DNA of 64,000 bases from Plutella xylostella (GCF_932276165.1 NC_063992.1:8194001-8258000), one strand, 5' to 3'; counted from the stretch's first letter, positions 42,825 to 54,330 are shown. Numbers and translations are program-made. The notes: generated from the letters alone by a model not told the origin.

Positions 42825-42991
42825 AGACGCATTTTTCCTGAAATAAAAATGACATATTATGTATCTAGCCTATCTGAAACCTAGTCATTTCTGCATGGTG
42901 ATATTACAACTGAGGCGCGCGGGCGACTCACTCTATTACACATACATACAGTACATAATATGTCATTTTTATTTCAGGAAAAATGCGTCTA
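42825..42991 (+). repeat. E2 second internal complementary block, partial ITR and right end
   Basis: 42778-42937 repeats 42505-42664 in tandem (273-bp offset), including the first 31 bases of the ITR (CAACTGAGGCGCGCGGGCGA). Then comes a short ACACATACATACAG spacer and the true right end TACATAATATGTCATTTTTA, then TTTCAGGAAAAATGCGTCT. Confidence 0.75.
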
Positions 42992-43525
42992 ATATTGTGC
43001 TTACTCTTTCTTTGTAACATAATTTATGTTGTGTGTATTTCAATAAAGTTACAATGTATTGCATTGTATTTTAATCAATATAGAATAAGACAAATACTTA
43101 CAAAGATTAATTTTGATATCTCCTGTAAATAAATAATAATTTTCATAGGTCTGAACATGCTAATAATTAACTATTAATAGATGGACAGTTAAATTATTAC
43201 TATCAATAGTTAAACACATTTTTTTAAGTTAAACACATTTATTTACAAAAGCACAATACAATTTACAGACACATAGATTTGCCAAACCGTGAGGTTTGTT
43301 GGCAGAAAATCCTCTCGTTTACAATACGAAGTTTACATTGTATTGAGCAAGTATGTAAGTACACAAATGAACAATATAAGAAGGTACATATCAATCATAA
43401 TCATCTTGATAAGGCAGAAGATAGGTAATAATACACTAGTTGTTCATATTTAATATGTCATGTATGAAAATATATTACAGGACAATAAGGTTCTTTATCT
43501 TCAACAGTAAGTACAGTAAACAAAG

Positions 43526-44346
43526 TCACAGTAATTCACCGGGCATGTAATGTAATTTCAACTTAGTTTTAAGCATATTTTTACTTGTACAATTCAGCAA
43601 AACATCCGTCGGCAATTTATTACATAATCTAGGAAGTAGAAACGAAGTGGTTCTTTCTCCATAATAGTTATTAGCTTTTTTTGTTTGAAACATTTTTCTA
43701 GTTACTTTTCTTGTTTGAATTTTATGGCTGACACAGTCCAGGCTCTTTACATTATTTATATTTTCTATGTGAGTCACATATTTTACCTTCTCATGTATAG
43801 GTAGTATTTTACATATATTAAACAGCTTATCATATTCATGGTTACAACTCAATTTAGTTTTTTTATCAACTAGGAACTTTAAACATCTTATTTGCAATGA
43901 CTTAATTTCATCAAGGTAGGTTTTAAAAGTGTGACCGTAACTGCTTAGCCCATAAGATACTACAGAATCAAACAAAGCATAATAAACAGATAACAGGGTC
44001 GATCGACTAACAATGCCACTAAGATAGTAAAACTTACCCAGTATACATCTTAACTTTTTACATACTTCTTTTATATGCGTTTTCCAACTCATATTAGTGT
44101 CTATTGTCAGACCTAAATATTTATATTGTTTTACAAATTCTAATGCATCACATTTACAGTGCGCTAAACGGTTATGTAAACAGTCGTAGCTATGACCTAT
44201 CACTTGCAGGCTCTGACTGTCTTTGCCATTATAGGGTGAGTGTATATACATGCATTTAGTCTTTTTTATGTTAAGTATTATACCATTGTCATGCGCCCAT
44301 TTTGTAATGCTATTGAAATCATCCTGTATCTTAGAATTAATAGCTT
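43526..44346 (-). pseudogene. LINE-A ORF2, 3' part (after BEL insertion)
   Basis: Continues the RT protein: AINSKIQDDFNSITKWAHD at the insertion edge, ILNIKKTKCMYI (RT thumb-side motif), then KYLGLTIDTNMSWKTHI, the usual 'YLGxxxDxxLxWxxHI' block at the end of LINE RT domains. The C-terminal region has LLSVYYALFDSVVSYGL and TTSFLLPRLCNKLPTDV and ends at 43526. It lacks the catalytic motifs, which lie beyond the BEL element at 51254-53281. The upstream codons from 44347 to 44458 are LTR sequence, not LINE. Confidence 0.88.
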
Positions 44347-44553
44347 TGTTCAGTAAGGATCCTAGCAGGGTGTTCTTCAATAAAAGTGGACTGTATTCTT
44401 CAGGTAGCGGTTTATTTAAAGAGCAAATAACGAAGATGCGGAATGACGTATGTTTCACTGTGTGTAGTTTAGCGAGTAATGGCGGCGGCCGGTGACCCCC
44501 GCCACCCGGCGCGCCGCGCCGGCGCAGGCCCCTCGCCCGCGCATGCGCAGACA
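44347..44553 (-). repeat. BEL/Pao 3' LTR
   Basis: 207 bp, identical to 51047-51253. The U3/R side is very G+C-rich (GCGCGCCGCGCCGGCGCAGG region) and the rest AT-richer. A G-rich stretch just upstream on the minus strand (CGCCGGGAGCC at 44554-44564) may be the polypurine tract, though it is not purely purine. Confidence 0.93.
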
Positions 44554-44576
44554 GGCTCCCGGCGTTGAAGTGAGCT

Positions 44577-47285
44577 TCAAAGATTGTCTTCCAAGGGCAG
44601 GAGGCAGATGTTATTCCAACCTCTTCTTATGGTTCCCTTTTTGGTCTTAATTTCAGCCACTCGGTTGATACCGTCGACTCCGGGGTAGACCTTGAGTATT
44701 CTGCCAAGAGACCAGAGCAATGGTGGTGACATCTTGTCTTTGATCAGGACGAGCGAGTTCTCCTTTAGGTCATTGCTGCCGGAATGCCACTTGGTTTTCT
44801 GTTGGAGTGTAGAAATGTAATCATTAGTAAATCTCGTCCAGAAATGTTGTTTGATCAACTCCACTCGCTTGTGTCTCTGGAGCAGGCTTAGGTTGGTGGT
44901 TTCGGCTATCTGCTGACACGGTATAGACGTGAGAGTTCGTCCTATCAAGAAGTGAGCGGGAGTTAGGGCGCAAAAGTCTTGGGGATCAGTGGAAATTGGA
45001 GTTATGGGACGAGAATTTAATATAGCTTCTATTTGAGTGAGGCAAGTGGACATTTCTTCGTAAGTGAAATGGGTAAGATTAAGAATTCTTTTTAAATGGT
45101 ATTTGGTAGAGCGGACAGCGGCTTCTGCTATACCGTTCATATGGGGAGAGTAGGGAGGAGTGAAAATAAATTTTATACCTTCATCGGCCAACTCAGTACC
45201 TATGGAGGATTCAGTGACCAGCTTATGCAGCTCGTTACAAGCCCCGACGAATGTTGTTGCATTATCTGATGTGATAGACCGGCATTTACCGCGACGGCTA
45301 AAGAAGCGTAATAATGCTGCTCTGTAAGCTTCCTTAGTCAGATCTGTAACAAGCTCCAAATGAACTGCCTTAACTGCTAAACAAACAAAAATGCATATGT
45401 AGGACTTGATCAGCTTACAACCTCGACCCTTTTTATCAGCTATCAGAACTGGTCCTGCGTAGTCCACAGAGCAATTAAGGAATGGATATTCGAGTTCAGT
45501 TCTAGATTCAGGTAATTGACCCATCATGGGTTGAACACTCTTACGTTTGTTCCTAAAGCAGGTAACGCACTTACTCGCAGTAGATCTTGCGAGATTCCTG
45601 CCCCCTAGTGGCCAGTATGTTTGGCGAATGCTAGCAAGTAAAGAAAGTGGACCTACATGCAAAAGCTTTGTATGTTGTGTTCGAAATATGAGTTTTGTAA
45701 AGTAATGTTTACTACAAAGTAAAATGGGGTGCTTTTGATCATAACTGTATGGTGAATTAGTTAATCGACCTCCAATTCTAATGATATTATTTGCATCAAG
45801 GAATGGAGATAATGATAATAGTCTATTTTTAAACGGTAAGACTTTACCTGCCATTAACAGAGCTTGTTCCTCAGGAAACATTTCTGATTGGCTTTGTTTA
45901 ATAATAATATTTAATGAGGATTGGATTTCCTCTTGCGTTAAATTGCCAATGACGCGATCTTGTGTGTTTTTTAATTTACAATTAGATATAAATCTACTAA
46001 CGTAAGCCAAAATGTGTACTGAACGTGTAAGATTAGAGTGTTTGTGAATGCTTTTGGAAATGCAATTTTCAGTAGAATCTTGTTCTGCAATTTGTGAAAT
46101 ATGATGACATACTACCTCCGGCAGATCTCGTTTCTCATTAGAGATTGGCATTTTAGGCCATAAACTTTCATCTTTGTGTAGAAATGATGGACCGGACCAC
46201 CACAGCGCCGAAGAGCTGATAAGATCAGCCTTCACCCCTCGCGAAACGAGATCTGCAGGATTTTCGAGTGACGGCACATAGCTCCACGGGCATCCAGCGG
46301 TGGATTCATTGATCTCGTTCACACGATTGCGAACGAAAGGTTTGAGTCGATGAGTGGGCATAGCGAGCCAACATAAAACAATAGTTGAATCGCACCAATA
46401 TCTGCAATCAACCGGTATGGTTATAGAGTTTAATATTTTAGTACACAGTCTTGCACCTAAAAGAGCCCCACTTAATTCTAAACGAGGTATAGTTGACGGT
46501 TTTATTGGGGCAACTCTATTTTTTGACGTTATAAGTTGAACATGGATAGAGCCATCTTGTCCGATAGATCGAGCATAGGCACAGGCACCGTAGGCCTTTT
46601 CAGAGGCATCTGAAAAAATGTGTAGTTCGACTTTCTCATAATTTACGCTTAAAAACCACCTAGGTATTTTAATTTGATTTAAATTACATATTTTACTGTA
46701 AAACTGTATCCAGAGTGATTTTATATTGTTTGGAACGTCTGTGTCCCAATTTAGTCTTGCCTTCCACAAACATTGTATTAATAATTTAGCTTCTACTATT
46801 GCTGGGGTCACTAGGCCCAGTGGATCAAAGATTTGACTTATAGCTGAAAGTATATTACGTTTTGTAACCTTTTCTTTGTTTTCGATGTTAATTGTAAAAG
46901 CTAGGACATCTGAATCGCATATCCAATGCAGACCCAGCGTCCTTGAAGGCTCGTTGTTGATTTTTGATTCAGAAAGGTGCAGCATATTATTGTGATCTAC
47001 GTTATTAGCTACTGCTTGCAAAATTTCTAAATTATTTGATTGAAATTTTCTAAGATTAAATTTAGCCGATGATAGAATCGAAATAACTTCTTGGGATTGT
47101 TTAATTACGTCTTCTATAGTTGCTCCACCACTTAAATAATCATCAACATAAAAATCTCGCAAAATTGAATTCTTTACTGTGATGTTAGATGCATTCGATG
47201 CTAATGTAGAGAGACATTTAGTAGCTAGGTAGGGAGCAGAAGCAGTACCGTACGTGACACTATTTAGAGTGTATCTGTATCGGTT
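44577..47285 (-). pseudogene. BEL/Pao Pol, part 2: RT (C-terminal), RNase H, integrase
   Basis: Open from about 47285 to the stop at 44577; the first Met is at 47162, but conserved RT sequence (NSVTYGTASAPYLATKCL) extends in frame upstream of it. Numbering from that Met: YVDD at 5-8; an RNase H-like region around 180-330 (HIFSDASEKAYGACAY); integrase zinc finger near 505-535 (HVGPLSLLASIRQTYWPL, CVTCFRNKRK); DDE core SVDYAGPV, ITSDNATTFVGA and HMNGIAEAAVRSTKYH (about 570-690). The last 110 residues are the DUF5641-like end (RVELIKQHFWTRF, SLGRILKVYPGVDG). The frame is intact after the shift; only the junction with part 1 is broken. Confidence 0.9.
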
Positions 47286-49375
47286 GAGACGTATCTGATC
47301 TAAATAATATTTGTTGTAGAGATCTTTGATTAGAATTTATCTCAATGGCTCTATACATTTTTTCAATGTCTCCAGATATGACAAAACGATGCTGACGGAA
47401 ACGAATTAGTATGGATAGAAGATCATCTTGAACTGTAGGGCCAACCATTTGGATATCATTCAAAGATAATCCGGATGTAGTGGCGGCTGATGCATCAAAA
47501 ACTGTGCGTAATTTTGTCGTGGTGCTTGATTCCCTTATTATTCCGTGATGTGGTAAATAATAATTGACATTGCCTTGGTTGGATGATACTTTAGTTGTAT
47601 TTTTAGTCATATGACCTAATTTTTCATATTCATCTATGAACTCTATGTATCTTTGTTTGTATATTGGATCTCGTTGAAATCGACGTTCCAGAGAACTAAA
47701 TCTAGATTTTGCCATGAAGTATGAATCACCTAATTTATTGGGATCTTCTTTTAGAGGCATTGAAACTACGAAACGGCCTTCTTCGTTACGATAAGTAGTG
47801 GACAGAAAATGATCTTCGCAGGCACGTTCCTCTGTAGTAAGAGAATGTTTGGGAGAAATGGAATCTAATTCCCAAAATTTTGTAAGTGCATCATCGTTAT
47901 TATTAACGAAATTACATTGATGTGAGTTAGACGTGGCTCGTGAAACGTAACCTGAAACTAACCAACCAAACTTAGTTTCATACAATAGTGGTTGGCGTTT
48001 CCCTAGATTGATTGAATTGTTGCAAATGACATTCCAGAATATCTCTGCACCTACTAATATGTCTATTGCGGACGGAATGTTGAAAGTTGGGTCAGCAAGC
48101 TGAATGCCCGTTGGTATGGGAATAGAGTCCACATTTATGAGAACAGACGGCAACGCCTTAGTAATTTGAGGTATGACTAGACACTCTAATTCAACCTGAT
48201 AGTCACTATAAGACGAATAGATAGCTAATTTGCAAGACTGTGAACTTTTACAGGATTGGTTGCAGATACCTGACACCGTGGAGTGCGTGGCACGACTCGA
48301 CAGCCCCAGCTTGCTGCAGAGGTCTTGAGAAATGAAGTTGGCCGTACTGCCGTTGTCCAATAGGAGCCTGGCGTCGTGTTGGTTGCCCTTCTTGTCTAGA
48401 ACTTTCACCAGCGCTGTGGATAGGAGAATTTGAGGCGAAGTAGTTGGCTGACTGGTGTTTGAAGGTAGGGCTACTTCAGTTGTAGTTGTGTGTTGTTGTG
48501 TTTGAGAAGTGTTGGCATGTAAAGCTAAAGGTACACTCTCGGGCAATGATGTTGTGGGAGTAGGTATGGTTGAATCTTGTTTATTAAGATGTAACAACGT
48601 ATTATGTTTATATTTACAATAGCGACAGTGTGATAGTTTACATTTTATGTGTGAATGACCAGGACGTAAACAATTGAGACAGACTTTAAACTCTCTGGCT
48701 TTAGCAATGCGACTTTCAACGGTTAATTCTCGAAATTTTTCACAAGTGTATAACAAATGATCGCTTTTACACAAAGGACATTTATTTTTAAATGAGTTTG
48801 TGCTTTCTGAAGTACTATTGTGAGTTGCTAAAAATCCCCTTGGTTTAGAAACTTCAGCTTTGGGAATTTTTCCTTTAGTATCTTCCAGTGTTTCTAGTAG
48901 GTCCGCTCTGTTACCTAAAAAGGTGCAAAATTGGCTCAGAGTGGGTGGTTCTGACATGTTATTACGATGTTCTTCCCAGTACCTACTAGTAGTCCCGTCT
49001 AATTTGGTAGACATCATATAAATTATTAATGTGTCCCAGTGTTCAGTGGGCTGTTTGAGGTTAGTTAGTGCCCTAATATTTTTATTTGTTGTGTCTACTA
49101 AGTAGCGAATGCAGCGACTAGATTCTTTAGTTATAGTATCAACATTGAATAAGGCTTGGACGTGGTTGTTTACTAATAACCTAGTATTGTTATATCTCTC
49201 ACATAGTAAATTCCATGCTGTTAGGTAGTTATCGCTAGTAAAATCTATATTTTTTACTATTATAGCCGCGCTCCCTTGCAATGAAGCGCGGAGATAATGA
49301 AATTTACTAATATTATCTATATTAACATTGGTGTGAATCATGGATGTGAACGTGTCCCGAAATTCCAACCAGTTC
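47260..49375 (-). pseudogene. BEL/Pao Gag (C-terminal), protease and RT (N-terminal)
   Basis: About 700 codons, open from the LINE insertion edge at 49375 to a stop at 47260. Residues 1-160 are the DUF1759-like Gag region (EFRDTFTSMIHTNVNID, FHYLRASLQGSA). Cys/His knuckles follow: CPLCKSDHLLYTC at 197-209 and CLNCLRPGHSHIKC at 230-243, then more Cys in CRYCKYKHNTLLH. The aspartic protease has LLLDNGSTANFIS (catalytic Asp338). The RT starts near 560 and includes ISGDIEKMYRAIEI. The frame then runs into a stop within conserved RT sequence, while the matching continuation is in another phase (part 2). Confidence 0.9.
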
Positions 49376-49382
49376 TGATAGT

Positions 49383-49811
49383 CAAAGTCAAAGTCAAAGT
49401 CAAAATTTTTTATTCATCGTACAAATATAAAATTTTCTGATGAACGTCAATTTTTACAAATTACTCTCCGTTCGGATAAGGGGGGGCTCTTTCTGTCTAA
49501 GGAGAAGAACGGAGGCAAGAAACTCCTGAGCCATCTTTTCAAAAAAAGACTTAAAACTAGTTGGTATACAATACATATAAGCTTAATAATAATTATTATA
49601 ATAATATGAGCAGAGCTAATTACTTATCACAGCCATGCATTAACGTCCTCTAAGTAATCATCAATTTTATAATAAGCTTTTTTACTGAGTTTCTCTTTAA
49701 TGTAACACTTAAACTTATTCTCTGGCATTTGAGCAACTTCTGCTGGAAGCTTATTATAAAATCTAATACAGTACCCTAAAAACGATTTATTAACTTTCGC
49801 CAGACGCATGA
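49383..49811 (-). mobile_element. Second LINE, 3' fragment, inserted in BEL gag
   Basis: 429 bp. On the minus strand it begins in coding sequence (MRLAKVNKSFLGYCIRFYNK, then PENKFKCYIKEKLSKKAYY), the C-terminal end of a LINE ORF2, and ends with four TTTGAC units. It is flanked by TGATAGT (plus strand) at 49376-49382 and 49812-49818, a perfect 7-bp target duplication. Removing it restores the gag reading GNYQNWLEFRDTF. It is a different family from LINE-A. Confidence 0.88.
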
Positions 49812-50230
49812 TGATAGTTACCACCGAAAATTGGAATATTAATTTTTGGGAGATTAAAAGCTGTACAAGTCCCACCTGGATTCGAGCTTGTTGCAGATCC
49901 TGACTGGCCGTGGTTGATACTCGCGTCGTGGCTGGTAACGAGCTGACGGGCGGTGGAAACCAGTCGGTAATACTGGTCCTCGAAGAGCTGTCGGTCTGCG
50001 TACTGCTCCTCAGGAGGATCACACAGTTCCTCGAGCTCACCCTGTAATTGATCGAAATCCTGGTATAAATTTTCGATTTTGGATAATCGTAACTGAAGCT
50101 CGGAATAATGCTGGTCACTCAAGGCTCCATAAGACGAAGCGAGCGTTAGAAAAGTTTCAAATTGAGTAAGCTTACTTTTCATTGAAGCCTTATTTTTCTT
50201 TAACCTTTTCATTTTATCTTGTTCGGCCAT
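49812..50230 (-). pseudogene. BEL/Pao Gag, N-terminal part
   Basis: Starts at the ATG at 50230: MAEQDKMKRLKKNKASMKS, then a helical, charged stretch (FETFLTLASSYGALSD to DQLQGELEELCD). It ends in NLPKINIPIFGGNYH, the usual BEL/Pao Gag motif (LPKIxLPxFxGxxxxW) just before DUF1759. The LINE fragment interrupts it exactly within that motif. Confidence 0.88.
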
Positions 50231-51046
50231 TGTTATTTATTATTATGGACGATAAGAATGTGTGACAATCAGTAATAATGAATAGGTATTTAAGAAAATA
50301 TTTTAGTAGTTAAGTTGGTATAATTATTCGAAATAACTGATAGTGGTAATCTATGCGAAAGGCAATAAATTCTTCGCACAAAAGAATAGCTATAAAACAG
50401 CTGATGGGTTGTGAGCAAAGATGGCTGCCCTTGACCGTGAAACACGTCACGTAGGACGTAGGCTAATGACCGTTAGCAACTATTTTATTAGCGCGGGTAA
50501 GCAGGTGATAATGTTTGCAACTGCAAGATAATGTTGTTTTAAGCAATAAAAAGTGAATATTTTACCCGAATGCGTAAGAAAATAGGTTATTATAATTAGT
50601 TACTCACTCAAATATAGGCTAGAATAACGGAAATTTTAATGAAAGGAATTGAAGCAAAAATAGTTAGGTATGGGATATAGGGAATAATTAGGAACGAACT
50701 CACAGCGTTTCCCGGCCTGTACCACTCCGAATTATGCCTGTATTTTGTAGACTGCGTGGCTGATGTGAAGATGTTGTTATGATACTCGTAGATTTTCTAT
50801 GATTTCAGTCGACGACGGACGTTCGGAGATGCAGATCTTCTTGGAATTCGTTATTTGTTGTTGATTGAGTAGATTGTAGAATCCTTGAAGACTGTAGCTA
50901 GTCCTCCAAAACGTTTTCTAGTCGATTCTTGGTGAAACAGACGAGGCGCGGACGTTGAGATTTTGAAATTGCGTAGTCACGTCACGCGCTTTGCGAAGTC
51001 CTTTTTCTTGTTTTCTGCCCTTCTCTTGACGGTGAAAGGACCAAAC
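50231..51046 (-). other. BEL/Pao 5' leader
   Basis: About 816 bp between LTR and gag, with no frame of note. A possible tRNA primer-binding site starts TGGTCCTTTCACCGTC at 51043-51028, three bases from the LTR; I could not assign the tRNA. Confidence 0.6.
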
Positions 51047-51253
51047 TGTTCAGTAAGGATCCTAGCAGGGTGTTCTTCAATAAAAGTGGACTGTATTCTT
51101 CAGGTAGCGGTTTATTTAAAGAGCAAATAACGAAGATGCGGAATGACGTATGTTTCACTGTGTGTAGTTTAGCGAGTAATGGCGGCGGCCGGTGACCCCC
51201 GCCACCCGGCGCGCCGCGCCGGCGCAGGCCCCTCGCCCGCGCATGCGCAGACA
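51047..51253 (-). repeat. BEL/Pao 5' LTR
   Basis: 207 bp, identical base for base to 44347-44553. On the minus strand it begins TGTCTGCGCATGCGCGGGCG and ends CCTTACTGAACA. Confidence 0.93.
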
Positions 51254-53281
51254 AGCTTTTAGATCTTTACCTGCACTAAGTATACACATGTCGTCGGCGT
51301 ACATATACACTTTACAATTTTGAACTACATTTGACACACTATTTACATGCATTATATAGCCAATAGGCCCATAAACTGAACCTGTTGGTACCCCGTATTT
51401 TATTTGTTCCGCGTGACTATGGTTGTTATCTACGACTGTCTGCATTTTCCTATTGTTAAGGTAGCAGCGGAACCACTCACTCATCGGGCCCCGTATACCG
51501 CACTCATTCATGGCACGGATTAATAGGTCGTGGTCTAAAGTATCAAATGCTTTTTTGTAATCTATAAATATGGCCAAAACTTGATTCTTATTATGTAAAT
51601 ACTCATTAATATCATTTGTAAACTTTGATAAGGCCGATGTCGTGCTATGGTTGCGCCTGAAGCCATACTGATTACTAGACAAGATTTCGTGTTTTTCTAA
51701 GAATTTTGTAACTTGTGCAACAATAGCTTTTTCTGTAATTTTATTAATAACTGACAAGATGGCAATAGGACGATAGTTTGAGTAGTCAGTGTGGCTCCCC
51801 TGCTTAAATATTGGTCTGATAAGTGATAATTTTAGCTGATCTGGATAAATACCTTTTTTGACACTTACATTTATGAAATGAGCTATGACAGGACTAATTT
51901 TACATTTAATTAGCTTCAAATCCTGAATTCTTATTTTGTCTGAACCGGGTGACTTATTAATTGACATTTTATCTATAATTTTTTCGACACATGATGCTGT
52001 AATTGGTTGAAATCTAAAACTTACATTACAGGTATTTACATATGAGTTTCTGTCTAGAAAATTTACATTACATTTATGTTTTATGTTATCTATCTCTTGT
52101 GTAAATGTTTTTGTGAAGTTGTTACAAATATCTGTGATGCTACAGTCCCTCCCTAAGTGTTGAAGTATTGTTTCATCTATATTACATTTTCTTTTACCCA
52201 TCCATTTGTTTATATTTTGCCATATTTTTCTATAGTCCCCTTTACAATCATCTATGACCTTTTTTCTGTAGATATTTTTTGCGATATTAATTTTTTTAGT
52301 AGTTTTATTTCTATGCTTGGTATACTCTAATCTTAATGTCATATTACCTGGTGATTTTTTCCATTTTTTAAATAACAAATCTCTTTTTTTAATCATTTTA
52401 TACAAGTTCTTTGTGATCCACGGTTTTGTTATTCGTCTGTTAACATATTTGACATATTTCTTTGAGTTTTCATAAACATTGCAAAATATATCACAGAGTT
52501 TATTATACAATAAAACAGGGCAATCTATTTCTACAAGTTTCTCCCACTCAATCTGAAATAGTTTTTCTTCTATAGTTTTATTATCTAGAATACATCGTTC
52601 CGCGCAAGAGTTTTTTTTACTGAATGAAGCGGACTGACAGGGCGATAAGCACCCACCTATTAAGTAGTGGTCAGATATCTTACCAGCTCTCAGTACGTAT
52701 GACGATGATTCACCTTGGTTAGAATAATCCCTCACCCACATATGATCAATGCACGATAACACAATTTTGTTTTTTACAATTTCCTCACGAGTCACATCAC
52801 TAATTCCACACTGCAATCCAAGGTCACACAATGTATCCTTATATTTGGTAGATATAGCACTGTTCACTCCGTCCAGTATGTTGATATTAGTATCTCCAAT
52901 CAATACAAGATGCTTCTCCTGCTGCAGACCGTGGAATAGGGATCTTAGTTCTTCTATAAATCGTAGTTTGTTAGTTTTAGGCGGCCTATAGACCGCTACA
53001 AGGTAGGTCGTCCCCATCTCCTGTCCTTGAACCGCGCCGTGGAGCACCTCGCATGATGTACCATTACTCGTGTTAGGTATGAATGAGAGGTAACTTTTCA
53101 AATAGATAGCAATGCCACCACCTTTTCGATTTATTCGCGTATTTGTAAACAACTTGTAGTTCTGCATATTATACAGACAGGCTTCCTCTTCTTTTATGTT
53201 TATTTCTGTTAGAATAATGACATCAATATTTTGTTTACATTGATCAATCAATACTTGAAATTCTGTGAAGTTTTTTCGCAT
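51254..53281 (-). pseudogene. LINE-A ORF2, 5' part: endonuclease and reverse transcriptase
   Basis: Residues 1-230 are an APE-type endonuclease: DVIILTEINIKEEEACLY, KGGGIAIYL, LVAVYRPPKTNK, HLVLIGDTNINILD and KISDHYLIGG. Then a linker and RT: KSPGSDKI, LIRPIFKQGSHTDYSNYRPI, ILSSNQYGFRRNHSTTSAL, AIFIDYKKAFDTLDHDLL, YGVPTGSVYGPIGY (usually QGSxLGP) and the catalytic YADD in VYMYADDMCIL. It is cut at DLKA by the BEL insertion. The first Met (53281) is probably internal: conserved sequence NIIHLNIRSMRKNF continues in frame upstream, up to a TAA near 53420, without another ATG. Confidence 0.9.
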
Positions 53282-53502
53282 AGACCGTATATTCAGATGA
53301 ATGATGTTTATATTTCCAATCTGTTTGCTATTTATAGATTCTGCCCAATTATCAAGATTAGTGTACCTTTTGTAGTTTATATCAGTAATAAAATGAAGTT
53401 GCTGTACATCTTTGGATCCGAATTATAATGAAATTCGAATTAACAATCGATTGGCACAGAGTGTAGTAGAATAGGAGGTATAATATAAGTTAAATAATAT
53501 TA

Positions 53503-54330
53503 TCATTTTGGTTTTAGGTGCAGGTCAATATCGGATTCGTCACGTATTTGCTTGATTTTATTGTCCGTGTCATCTTTTTTGACTAGGATTTTCCCGTTTT
53601 GAATCCAAATGTATTTAACAAACCCTTTGAGCTTCGTTTTTGTTTCCCAGAATAGTTGTCGGGTCTCCTTGGTCACACTCTCATTGATGAATATAGGCGA
53701 TTGGTTATCATTGGAGAAAATCGTACTGTTTGTTAGCCGCTGTTTGCGGCAGGCGAGCCAGCGGTCGCGCGCGCCGCGGTCACTCAGCTTGGCAACAATC
53801 GGTCGCGGCCGACCGTTATTCTTATCTCCGCCGCCTACCCTCCATGCGCTAACAATTTGATTTTCTTTTAAGTTAAGCTTTTCTGCAATTTTTTGCACCA
53901 CTTTCATGATATTTTCACCTTCCTTCTTTTCGACCCCTACCAGCTCAATGTTCTTTTCTAATTCCTTCTGCTCTAGTATTTGAATTCTTTCTTCCAACGA
54001 TTTATTGCATTTTTCTAGGTATTTGTTATGTTGCTGCATATCTTTTATGTAATTTTCTTCCTTCTTAAATCTTTCAATAGTTTCCTTCTTGAATTCAATC
54101 AGTTCCTGGTATTTTTGTGCGTAAAAATCAATCGCTTCGCTCATTTCTTGCAACTGTTTTTCTATTTTGTACATAATGCTTAGCTTCGAGTTGATTTGCT
54201 CCAGTAAGGTTTCTGTCGGTGCTGCAGTTATGTGGGCAGCATCAACTTTAGTGGTCACTGGGGGATCCAATTTAGGGGAACCAACGCGGTTAGAACAGCC
54301 ATCGCAAATATGGCTGCCTCCGGCACTAGA
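53503..54330 (-). pseudogene. LINE-A ORF1, main part: finger end, coiled coil, FP-like domain
   Basis: 275 codons from the edge of the inserted DNA element. It starts with the end of the zinc finger (SSAGGSHICDGCSNRVG), a linker, then a long coiled coil (about residues 40-135, LLEQINSKLSIMYKIEK through ERIQILEQKELEK). An FP25K/L1-ORF1-like RNA-binding domain follows: ELVGVEKKEGENIMKVV, VSAWRVGGGDKNNGRPRP, DRWLACRKQRL, PIFINESVTKETRQLFW and YIWIQNGKILVKKD. Such ORF1 proteins bind LINE RNA; baculovirus FP proteins share the fold. The frame is intact. Confidence 0.85.

Larger units (their letters stand above)
37945..42991 (+). mobile_element. E2: non-autonomous DIRS-like element with unrecognised cargo
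   Basis: 5.05 kb bounded by identical 191-bp inverted repeats (37946-38136 and 42634-42824). As in DIRS-A, a region near one end keeps the joined outer ends: the complement of the left end (to CTACATAAT) runs directly into AGACGCATTTTTCCTGAAAT, the complement of the right end, with TA as the shared core (37945-37946, 42551-42552, 42990-42991). Unlike DIRS-A, this joined-ends block occurs twice, 273 bp apart. No RT, RNase H or recombinase is encoded. The 4.4 kb between holds a short ORF, a GC-rich minisatellite, an M1 foldback and unrecognised DNA. It presumably depends on an autonomous relative with matching ends that is not in this window. Confidence 0.7.
44347..51253 (-). mobile_element. 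BEL/Pao LTR retrotransposon inserted in LINE-A
   Basis: 6.9 kb on the minus strand, with identical 207-bp LTRs (44347-44553 and 51047-51253) that start TG and end CA, and a 5-bp target duplication AGCTT (44342-44346, 51254-51258). Gag has DUF1759-type features, then zinc knuckles, an aspartic protease, a YVDD RT, RNase H, an H2C2/DDE integrase and a DUF5641-type end, the BEL/Pao order. Coding is broken by a LINE fragment in gag (49383-49811) and a frameshift at about 47260-47280. Identical LTRs mean very recent insertion, so a non-autonomous copy was probably mobilised in trans or the damage is fresh. Confidence 0.93.

Noticed and set aside
44347..44495. Coding frames reading from LINE-A into the LTR (both at 44347-44458 and 50982-51254)
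   Set aside because: These codons are LTR sequence fused by chance to the LINE frame; excluded from the gene limits.
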